Assembly (NCBI GenBank): GCA_018814465.1
Contig: JAHIZR010000359.1
Location: 1-8,875, forward strand
DNA: 8,875 nucleotides
Origin: a bacterium
Lineage (GTDB): Bacteria; Electryoneota; RPQS01
Reading direction: 5' to 3'
A program made the translations under genes and the position numbers. The first letter of the stretch is position 1, and every line of letters starts with the position of its first letter. Of this stretch, positions 1 through 7,700 are shown piece after piece. The notes beneath the pieces are model-generated. The model was given only the letters and a program-made list of their open reading frames with translations, did not search any database and had not been told where the DNA came from.

Positions 1-1
1 C

Positions 2-2020
2 GAACCGCACTTCGACAAGACCGACGTCGACGAATCCGATCAAATCGGTCTGAACGCTTTCGAATACTTCTCGCCGCCCGGCGCCGTTCGCATGCGTGAC
101 GATCAGGCGCTTTGGGAAAGAATGGAACCCGGCCACTTCGACATCGTCTCCGCGGAACCGCAGGATGGTGACTTTATCTATGGCTCCGGCTACTTCCCCC
201 TGCGGCCCGGTCAGACCGAGCGCTTCTCGATGGCGCTGGCTTACGGCGAAGACCTCACGGATATTACCAATAATAAAATCACCGTTCAGCAAATCTACGA
301 CGAAAACTATAACTTCGCCCGCCCCCCCGAAAAACCGACGATGTGGGCGGTCCCCGGTGACGGCAGAGTCACTTTATACTGGGATGATGTCGCCGAGTCT
401 TCCTTCGATCCGGTTTCCGGCTATGACTTCGAAGGCTATAAAATCTACCGCGCGACCGACGCGGCCTTCCGCGAAGTCTTCTCCGTGACCGATATGCAGG
501 GCAGGAAAGTCTTTCATCGTCCCATCGTGCAATTTGACCTCAACAACGGCAACGCCGGAGCCTTTCCTATTATCCGCAATGGGGTTGTCTATGATCTTGG
601 CCGTGACACCGGACTCGAACATACCTGGGCTGATACCACTGTCGAAAACGGCCAGACTTACTATTATGCTGTCGTGGCTTATGACCGCGGCGATATCGAA
701 AAGGAAATCCTCCCCGCGGAAAACAATAAAACCATCGTCCTCGATGCTTCCGGCAACGTAACGCTGGATATCAATACTGCGCGCATCGTGCCTCGCGCTC
801 CCGCCGCCGGCTATACCGAACCGCAAATCTCCGCGCTGAATCATACCGCCGGAAAAAGCTCGGGAGCCATTGCGATTGAGCTGATCGATCCCCGTGAAGT
901 GCAGGATAACCGCAGCTACGAATTCACCTTCACTGAGAATACCGATACGACCGTTAATGCTGTGGTGAACTACTCGGTAGTCCGTCATCTGAATTCGGAA
1001 AGCGAGACCCTGATCAGCGACTTGCCGCTGATTGCCGCTGCCAACCTCCTGCCGCAAGCGAGCCGCTTTGCTTCTTACTACGACTCACTTTTCAATATCA
1101 CCCCCGGCACTTATGATCCCGCGCTCTACTTCCGGGTCGCGGGAACCGATATCTTTGACGGTCAGCGAGCCTATCTGACTATCCCCCGCCAAATCGCACT
1201 GATTTCTGAACTCAGCGACTGGGCCGATACCTCTAAGGGGCTGCTGGATTTCGATATGAAAGTCGCGAATATCAACGCGATTCAGGTGACGGGCACGATG
1301 GTCAGTGCGGACTATACCATCGATTGGTATGATCAGGTTGTCGATACGACGGAATCGCTCATCTTCCCGCCCTATATAAGTATCCCGTCGAAATACGTAA
1401 ATTTCCTCGTTCAAAGCTCACGAACCAATGAACCTGTGCGCGTCGTGTTCCAGGAAGATACGAGCAACAACAGCGCGACCGTGAACGGTCTTGTCAATGC
1501 CGGCGATGCCATGATCTTCCTCGAGGAGGTGAGCGGCCAGGATAAATTCACGTGGTCGGTCAGCTTTAAACGCAATCGCGCGGCGGGTGATACGCTGCCC
1601 CCCGAGGCGGGCGATCATCTCGATCTGCACCTCTATCAGGATTATTCTCCCGCGGATGTCTACGAATACAGCACCAGCTCCGCCCGCATAAATTCTGCCA
1701 ATATTGATCTTGATCGCATCAAGGTTTATCCGAATCCCTATCTCGGCGTCTCCGCCCAGGAACCCCCGAATACTTACAGCCAGGGACGAGGTGAACGCAG
1801 AATCACTTTTATCCACCTGCCGGATCGCTGTACCATTCGTATCTATACCGTGCGCGGCGATCTGGTCGATACGATTGAACACAATGCCGCAATCGACGAC
1901 GGCTCGGAAAACTGGGATCTCCGCTCGAAGGACGGCTTGAACATCGCCTACGGCATCTACCTCTTCCATGTTGATTCACCCTATGGCGAAAAAATCGGAA
2001 GGTTTGCGGTAATCAAATGA
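2..2020 (+). CDS. Large exported protein with FnIII-like domain and C-terminal T9SS-type sorting domain (5'-truncated)
   Basis: The reading frame is open from base 2 to the TGA at 2018-2020, giving 672 visible residues; the true start lies left of the window. The ATG at 92 is internal, since the frame is open upstream of it and there is no ribosome binding site. About 335-691 encodes a fibronectin type III-like fold: it begins near KPTMWAVPGDGRVTLYW, passes GYKIYRAT and closes with GQTYYYAVVAYDRG, with an insertion in the middle. About 770-1700 is beta-rich and I do not assign it to a family. From about 1715 a terminal domain begins with RIKVYPNPY, contains RIYTVRGDLV and ends IAYGIYLFHV...KIGRFAVIK, which is the FlgD-Ig/T9SS type A sorting fold in a variant form. 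The protein is therefore probably secreted and displayed on the cell surface; its specific role is unknown. It overlaps the PorV-like gene by 4 bp, suggesting one operon. Confidence 0.85.
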   Translation, partial: EPHFDKTDVDESDQIGLNAFEYFSPPGAVRMRDDQALWERMEPGHFDIVSAEPQDGDFIYGSGYFPLRPGQTERFSMALAYGEDLTDITNNKITVQQIYDENYNFARPPEKPTMWAVPGDGRVTLYWDDVAESSFDPVSGYDFEGYKIYRATDAAFREVFSVTDMQGRKVFHRPIVQFDLNNGNAGAFPIIRNGVVYDLGRDTGLEHTWADTTVENGQTYYYAVVAYDRGDIEKEILPAENNKTIVLDASGNVTLDINTARIVPRAPAAGYTEPQISALNHTAGKSSGAIAIELIDPREVQDNRSYEFTFTENTDTTVNAVVNYSVVRHLNSESETLISDLPLIAAANLLPQASRFASYYDSLFNITPGTYDPALYFRVAGTDIFDGQRAYLTIPRQIALISELSDWADTSKGLLDFDMKVANINAIQVTGTMVSADYTIDWYDQVVDTTESLIFPPYISIPSKYVNFLVQSSRTNEPVRVVFQEDTSNNSATVNGLVNAGDAMIFLEEVSGQDKFTWSVSFKRNRAAGDTLPPEAGDHLDLHLYQDYSPADVYEYSTSSARINSANIDLDRIKVYPNPYLGVSAQEPPNTYSQGRGERRITFIHLPDRCTIRIYTVRGDLVDTIEHNAAIDDGSENWDLRSKDGLNIAYGIYLFHVDSPYGEKIGRFAVIK

Positions 2021-3048
2021 AAACAACCCCCTTTAGCCGGATCACGGCACTTATCCTATTGGTAGCGGGGTTTGCTGCAAGCGGCTTTGCCGTCAGCAAA
2101 GTCGGAACGACCGCCGCACCTTTCCTCGGAATTGCGATCGGCGCGCGGGCCGTCGGCATGGGCGGCGCTTTTGTGGCCGTTGCCGATGACGCTACGGCGC
2201 TCTATTGGAATCCCGCCGGGATCTCCAGCGTCGAACACTTCGCAACCAACCTCGTGCATACTGACTGGCTGCATGACTTAAGCTATAATGTCGTCGGTGC
2301 GGTTCTGCCGATCGCCGAAGGCCAGTCGATTGGCGCACAAGTTGCTCTGCTGTCGATGCCTGACCAGGAAATCACCACCACCAATCAAAACGAGCAGGAT
2401 GGAACCGGCGTTTTCTACAGCGCGGGCAGTATGGCGCTCTCCGGAAGCTGGGGAAAACGCTTTACCGACCGCTTCCAGTTAGGCCTGACCGGAAAATATA
2501 TCCGCGAATGGATCTGGCATGAATCCGCCTCGACGATGGCCTTGGATTTAGGCAGTATTTACCGCACTGAATTGAACGACATGCGCATTGGCGTCTCGAT
2601 CTCCAATTTCGGCGGCAAAATGACCATGTCCGGCCGCGACCTCATTCACTTCTATGATGTCGATGAAACCCGCGAGGGCAACAACGATCGCGTGCTGGCT
2701 GAAACTTCCACCGACTCCTGGCCGCTGCCGATGCTCCTGCGAGTCGGGATTGCCATGGAAGTGATTGACAATGACGCTCACCGTCTTACGGTTGCCGCCG
2801 ATGCCCTGCATCCTAATGATAATAACGAATACATGAATCTGGGTACCGAGTACGCTTGGCATGAACAATTCATGATTCGCGCCGGTTATAAGTCGCTCTT
2901 CCTTCCCAACAGCGAGGAAGGCTTCACCTTCGGTCTCGGAGTCCGCCTGCATACACGCTCCGGCCCGACCTTCGGTTTTGATGGTGCTTACGAAGATTTT
3001 GGACGCTTTGATGCCATCTACAAGTATTCGCTCGTAATTAGTTATTAG
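2017..3048 (+). CDS. PorV/PorQ-family outer-membrane beta-barrel protein
   Basis: The 343-residue product has a Sec signal peptide (hydrophobic stretch about residues 9-24, likely cleavage after GFA at residue 25). A family signature follows at residues 42-68: GARAVGMGGAF, then VADDATALYWNPAG, as in PorV/PorQ and FadL-like barrels. The rest alternates in beta-strand fashion and the chain ends on tyrosine (SLVISY), typical of outer-membrane barrels. Length fits the family (roughly 300-400 residues). Known PorV is a T9SS component that carries cargo from the translocon to the attachment complex; many PorV-like paralogues in FCB bacteria have no tested role, so I do not assign the symbol. The start ATG overlaps the stop of gene 1 (ATGA, 2017-2020). 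No good Shine-Dalgarno sits at normal spacing (GGAAGG at 1997-2002 is 14 bases away), so translational coupling to gene 1 is likely. A sorted-type protein on either side fits a secretion-linked role. Confidence 0.88.
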   Translation: MKTTPFSRITALILLVAGFAASGFAVSKVGTTAAPFLGIAIGARAVGMGGAFVAVADDATALYWNPAGISSVEHFATNLVHTDWLHDLSYNVVGAVLPIAEGQSIGAQVALLSMPDQEITTTNQNEQDGTGVFYSAGSMALSGSWGKRFTDRFQLGLTGKYIREWIWHESASTMALDLGSIYRTELNDMRIGVSISNFGGKMTMSGRDLIHFYDVDETREGNNDRVLAETSTDSWPLPMLLRVGIAMEVIDNDAHRLTVAADALHPNDNNEYMNLGTEYAWHEQFMIRAGYKSLFLPNSEEGFTFGLGVRLHTRSGPTFGFDGAYEDFGRFDAIYKYSLVISY

Positions 3049-3125
3049 CAAATCAGCGCGCACGCCGCGCCTCTTGATCAACAGTCCGATTCATTTTCTA
3101 TACACACAAAAAACAGGAGGGCATC
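3049..3125 (+). other. Intergenic leader between the PorV-like gene and the CBM20-like protein gene
   Basis: This 77-base gap holds a small GC-only hairpin (GCGCG 3056-3060 with CGCGC 3066-3070, loop CACGC), with no T-run after it, so it is at best a weak terminator or attenuator. An 8-base palindrome TTGATCAA follows at 3074-3081. TTGATC (3074-3079) and TATACA (3099-3104) resemble -35 and -10 boxes but are 19 bases apart, so a promoter is possible, not shown. The gap ends in a strong ribosome binding site. Confidence 0.35.
3115..3120 (+). promoter_or_regulatory. Ribosome binding site AGGAGG
   Basis: A perfect AGGAGG lies 5 bases before the ATG at 3126 and fixes that start. It is the only canonical Shine-Dalgarno in the window, and the first codons of the gene it serves are AT-richer than its body, both consistent with high expression. 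Confidence 0.85.
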
Positions 3126-4622
3126 ATGAAAGGTGCTTACAGAGTTTTGATTGCAGCATTCGTTGTTGCAATGATGGCATGGTCCGCTTCCGCTGCTATG
3201 GTTACGTTCCAGGTTGACATGACCGTACAGGAAGCTTTGGGTAATTTTGATGCCGGTACCCACCAGCTCGTGGTCCGCGGTACTTTCAATGACTGGTCCG
3301 GCAACGCCGACATGCTGACGCTTAACGGCGCAATCTATACGTACACCCGAGATATCGCGGCGGGTGACATCGAGTACAAGTTCGTTATTATCGGCGGCGC
3401 TTCCGATGTCTGGGAAAACGTCGCAAATCGCACCGCTACCGTCGGTACGGAAGCGCTCGTGCTTGATGTTGTGTTTTTTGACGATATCAACTCCGCGGAG
3501 AGCGCTGATGTCGAAGTTAACTTCCGCGTCGATATGGAAATTCAGGAACTGACCGGCAACTTCGATCCGGAAGTCGACTGGGTTGTTGTGCGCGGCGGTC
3601 ATCCCAATCTCGGTAACTGGGGCGGCGCGGTCCAACTAACCGAAGAAACCGGTGAGCCCGGCGTCTATTCCGCTTGGATCGAATTTGACAACCTCCCCAT
3701 CCCGGATGTCGCAGTAGAATATAAATTCGTCATCCTGATTGGCGGCGAAGAGACCAACGCGACTTGGGAATCCAACGACAACCGCTCCTTTATTCCGACC
3801 GGCGACGAACCCGACCTGCTGCCTCCGCCCAGCGGTGACGGCTACGGCGAAATCGTCCCCGCACTGGTTAACTTCTCGAATATCGGACCGGAAGACATTA
3901 TTACTTCCGACTTAAACGTCGTCTTCCGCGTCGAGGTTACCCCCCTGATCGGCCGCATTACCGACGAAGGTTTTGTCTATGATGTGCAAACCGGAGATAC
4001 GATCTACTCCATCGAATCCATCGAAGCCGCCGGCTACTTTAACAACTGGCCGTGGGGTAACTTCTCCCCCGATCATACGCTGAATGATGACGGTGTGAAT
4101 GGTGATGAAACCTCCGGCGACAATGTCTTCTCCGGCACGATTCTCTTCCCCGCCGGCTCGCCCCGCCAGTTGATTTATAAGTATGGCGCGAACATGCTCG
4201 ACGTCGAAGCGGGCTTTGCCAGAAATCATGAACGCACCCTTGATGACAGCGAAGAAACCTTCGTGATGGATATCGACTGCTGGGGTTCGCCCGACACCCT
4301 GTACGCCGGTTGGGATTGTATAATTTCTTCCACCGATGAGCCGGGCCTTGCCGCGCCGACCAGCTACTCGCTGGCGCAGAACTTCCCCAATCCCTTCAAC
4401 TCTTCGACGACCATCAGCTTCAGCCTTCCCATTGCCGAAATGGCTAAGCTGTCCATCTTCGATATTCTGGGTCGTCAGGTTTCCGTCATGGACTTCGGGC
4501 GTCTGAACGCCGGAACTCACAATATCGAGTTCAATGCCGGAAGTTTCGCCTCGGGCGTCTACTTCTATAAGCTCGAGACTGCCAACTACACTGCAACCAA
4601 GAAGATGCTGCTGATGAAATAA
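3126..4622 (+). CDS. Secreted non-catalytic starch-binding protein (tandem CBM20-like modules) with T9SS sorting domain
   Basis: The product is 498 residues. Residues 1-23 are a Sec signal peptide (cleavage after ASA). Module 1 (about 26-122) starts VTFQVDM and has RGTFNDW (W57), EYKFVI (Y84-K85-F86) and WENVANR (W96, R102). Module 2 (about 129-228) starts VNFRVDM and has the CBM20 hallmarks LGNW (W165), EYKFVI (Y199-K200-F201) and WESNDNR (W214, R220). A third region (about 262-397) contains YFNNWPWG (W308) and YKYG and looks related, but it lacks the WE..NR signature. Residues about 412-498 form the T9SS type A sorting domain: NFPNPFN (residues 419-425), SIFDILGRQV, then ASGVYFYKL, ending KKMLLMK. 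No glycosidase domain is present, so it is probably a surface alpha-glucan capture protein. CBM20 binding of starch or glycogen is established for the family; the ligand here is inferred. It sits directly before a GH13 enzyme gene. Confidence 0.85.
   Translation: MKGAYRVLIAAFVVAMMAWSASAAMVTFQVDMTVQEALGNFDAGTHQLVVRGTFNDWSGNADMLTLNGAIYTYTRDIAAGDIEYKFVIIGGASDVWENVANRTATVGTEALVLDVVFFDDINSAESADVEVNFRVDMEIQELTGNFDPEVDWVVVRGGHPNLGNWGGAVQLTEETGEPGVYSAWIEFDNLPIPDVAVEYKFVILIGGEETNATWESNDNRSFIPTGDEPDLLPPPSGDGYGEIVPALVNFSNIGPEDIITSDLNVVFRVEVTPLIGRITDEGFVYDVQTGDTIYSIESIEAAGYFNNWPWGNFSPDHTLNDDGVNGDETSGDNVFSGTILFPAGSPRQLIYKYGANMLDVEAGFARNHERTLDDSEETFVMDIDCWGSPDTLYAGWDCIISSTDEPGLAAPTSYSLAQNFPNPFNSSTTISFSLPIAEMAKLSIFDILGRQVSVMDFGRLNAGTHNIEFNAGSFASGVYFYKLETANYTATKKMLLMK
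3201..3809 (+). repeat. Tandem duplicated CBM20-like modules within the binding protein
   Basis: Two diverged copies are seen at protein level: about 3201-3491 and 3510-3809. Both open with V-[TN]-F-[QR]-VDM, then a QE..GNFD segment, a VVVRG strand, EYKFVI, and an aromatic signature W-E-x(2-3)-N-R. Copy 2 carries the classical LGNW loop, while copy 1 carries TFNDW. The DNA is clearly diverged, so this is an old duplication and not a recent repeat. Confidence 0.75.
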
Positions 4623-4635
4623 ACCGGTAACGGTT
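4622..4635 (+). other. Small hairpin with GUAA tetraloop at the stop codon of the binding-protein gene
   Basis: AACCG (4622-4626) pairs with CGGTT (4631-4635) around GTAA, a GNRA-type tetraloop. The stem has only 5 pairs and no T-run follows directly, so it may simply stabilise the mRNA 3' end or mean nothing. Confidence 0.25.
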
Positions 4636-4656
4636 CGTTTCCCCCTTTAAACCTTT

Positions 4657-4692
4657 CGGTAGGGGCGTGGCCTTTCCGCCGCGCCCCTACCG
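4657..4692 (+). terminator. Strong palindromic hairpin: candidate terminator or dispersed palindromic repeat
   Basis: CGGTAGGGGCG (4657-4667) pairs perfectly with CGCCCCTACCG (4682-4692). The stem can extend inward by T4668-G4681, G4669-C4680, G4670-C4679 and C4671-G4678, leaving the 6-base loop CTTTCC. Its place 35 bases after the stop of the binding-protein gene suits a terminator. However, only AGTATTTG follows, not a proper T-tract. The 140-base gap 4623-4762 contains nothing else I can name; I see no convincing promoter for the amylase gene in it. If it terminates only partially, the amylase gene could still be co-transcribed. Confidence 0.55.
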
Positions 4693-4762
4693 AGTATTTG
4701 AGACATCCATGTGAATATATCCGGCTCCCCGCTGTGATGTTATGAGAGCAAAGGCACCCATC

Positions 4763-7700
4763 ATGAAATCCGCACTCCGTATTCTATTCCTGTTGACCGC
4801 CGCCGCTTGTTTCGCGCAAACGGCTTGGTGGGAACCCGTCGCGCCCAGAATCGGCGATGAAGTTACCTTCTACTACGATGCCAATGTCGGCACGTTGGCG
4901 CCCGGTTCCAGTATCGTAATGCATTGGGGTGTGCTGGACCCCGGCACCGGCAACTGGTCAACACCGCCCGCTGAAATCTGGCCGGCCGGCTCTGTCCTCT
5001 GGACCGACAATGTCGCGTTGCGCAGCCCCATGACCAACGACGGCTCCGGAGTCTATGCTCTCACCATCGACTTTAACAATGAAGTCGAGCATATCGCCTT
5101 TGTCTTCTCCAGCGGTCCTAATGATTGGGATAACAACGGCGGCAATAACTGGGTGCTTGATTTCCTCGAAGAAGGACTCGTCTCCTGGTGGACGCCTGCC
5201 GAACCTGAACCCGGCGATGCAATCACGATCTATTATGATTGCGGCCCCGGCACACTGCCGAATAACGCGACTAATGTCATTCTGCATTGGGGTGTCAACG
5301 AGGTCGGTCACGGCAATTGGTCGCTGGCGCCGGAAGAGATTCGTCCGGCGGGAACCATCGTTGACGGGGTCGCCTGCCGGACTCCGATGATCAATGGCGG
5401 CAATGGCGTTTTTAATCTTACCATAAATACTAATCAAGATATCTATACTCTGCATTACGTGACCACTGACGGCACCAACTGGGATAACAATGGCGATCAA
5501 AACTGGGATATCTTCCTCGAAGAGCCGCCGCCTGTCACGATGACCCACCGCATCTTCCGTTTCGATCCGCGTTCGGCTTTCGCTTCCTTCAGCGGCACGA
5601 TCAACTCACTGAATCTGGCCGGAACTTTCAACGGCTGGTCCACGGCGGCTAATCCCCTGACCGACGTTGACCCGTACGGCAATTACTACGGCGAAGTCGA
5701 ACTCCCGCTCGGTGAGGTGGAATACAAATTTGTTGTTAATAGTAATAATTGGCAAATTGATCCCGATAATCCCCGCAATGCTCCCGGCGGATTCAACAAC
5801 TCTCTGATGACTGTTGTCGCGGACTCCTTCCCACAGGTTTATAATATTTCTCCCTTTGAGAATTCTGTTTTTGATGTCGGATCGAATGTCGTCGTTTCAA
5901 TGAAGATTCGTAGCGGCGATTTCGGTCCGGGTATTGACGGCATGTCTGTTTATGTTGATGGCGAGAACTGGCCTTCCGATTGGGATGCGCCAACATCGAC
6001 CTTGACGCTCGATCCGTTGTCCTCCGTCGAGGGTGCGCGCAGTATTCGCGTCATCGTGCAGGATTCCTCCGGCAGATCATCGACAAATTATCTCGCTTAC
6101 GGTTTCCGCAATGAGCATGCCTTGTATGTGGATCCCCTCGCTGATTTTGCCTATGACGGCGATGCAGCATCGGATCTGACTATGTTTATCGCTCGTGAAT
6201 GGTCGAACGGCGATTCGATCATGTTTGAGTTTTTCCTGTCCGAAGTCGACCGCGATTTATCAATGATTCTATTCTCGATTGCCGCGGAAACCGGCAGCTA
6301 TTCGCAAATGGAAGGTCTTGATGCCGAAATCGCCCTGCCCGGTTTAAACTCGGGAAGCGCAACTATGCTGCTGCTTGATCCCACGAATGCCAATTTCGAT
6401 TCCGATATTCATAACCGTCTCCATGCGGGCGGCTCGCTTGCTAATGACGGACCTGCTGTCTCGGTGCGCTTCCTCCCCGAAGAGCAAGCCGTGCTTTGTG
6501 CAGTTGCTGCCGATGATCTGACTTCCTTCCTTGGCTCCTATCAGGAGGCCTGGTATTATACCTGTGCGACACTGCTCCCCGGCAGCGCGGCGGAAGGCTA
6601 CTGCCATGAAATTACTGCCGCTGAGGGCGGGATTGATGGCATCGAGGAACCTGATATCTACGACGCCATGTTCTTTATGGCCAGCGATCTCGAAGCCAAG
6701 ATGTTTTTGAATTACGGATTGAACCGTCGCATGACGCTCGATGCTCCCGGTCGCGGTGTCGCTGCGATTCTGCCGGACGATATCGGACCCAATATCCAGA
6801 CACCGGGTCCGGTTTGTCAAATCTTGACTCGCGGAGCTGAAACCACTGACGATACTCAAACCATCGTCGGTCGAGTCACTTCCGATATCGGCTTGTCATG
6901 GGTCAGGCTCTTCCGTAACGGGAACCTCATCCCGGTTACCATGTCCGCCGATACTTTTTCTGTCAATGTAACTCTGCTTGAAGGAGCCAATACTTTCTCC
7001 ATTGAAGCTTGCGATGTCGCTACCGATACCGGTCGCTCCGCAGCCATGATCTTTACACTCGTTGTCGATCACTCGCCGCAAGTTTCCCTCTTTGCAGGAA
7101 TCGCCGGGAATACTGTTTCGCTCAATGCTTCCGCGACGACAGACCCCGACGACGATCCCATGGATTTCCTCTGGATTCCCGATCCCGACAATCCCTCGGC
7201 AGTGACTCTTAGCAACGCTAATACTTCCATCGCCACCTTTGACCTGCCCACCGTTCCCGGCGAATATTACTTCGATCTCACGGTCTCCGATCCCGATGAG
7301 AATAGTTCCAACGGACGCACTTTCATCCGCAAATACGAAAGCGCCGGCGGCTCTCCCTTCCAAAACAATGAGAGTGCCGACTGGGTGATGAATGCCGTCA
7401 TGTACGAAATTTTCGTGCGTTCCTATTCAGCTTCCGGAGACTTCGACGGTATCACCGCCGACCTCGACCGCATCAAGAGTCTCGGTGTTGACGTTATCTG
7501 GCTTATGCCGATCTTCGAAGGCCCCTCCGATCACGGCTATGAAATTACCGACTACTATGCCATCGAGCAGGATTACGGCACGGCGGCGGATTTCCACGAA
7601 CTGGTCGAAGGCTGTCACGAACGCGGCATTAAAATCATTCTTGATATGGTTATCAACCATACCGGAATCGGCCATTCCTTCATGCAGGATTGCATCCGCA

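Noticed and set aside
374..1057. Minus-strand open frame opposite the FnIII-like region (also similar ones at 1418-1969, 2548-3081, 3078-3635 and 3912-4520)
   Set aside because: All lie wholly or almost wholly opposite confident plus-strand genes, lack ribosome binding sites I can see and have no family features.
4695..4721. Possible promoter boxes TTGAGA and TATATC before the GH13 gene
   Set aside because: Spacing is only 12 bases, and the Bacteroidota-type TAnnTTTG element is not matched.
4742..4762. Alternative upstream ATG (4742) for the GH13 enzyme gene
   Set aside because: In frame, but no Shine-Dalgarno precedes it, and it would add MRAKAPI before a normal-looking signal peptide; 4763 has AAAGG at good spacing.
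4799..4816. Possible lipoprotein signal (AAAC) in the GH13 enzyme
   Set aside because: No Leu at the -3 position of the Cys, and a normal signal peptidase I site (CFA then QT) follows; the C-terminal sorting domain also argues for T9SS anchoring.
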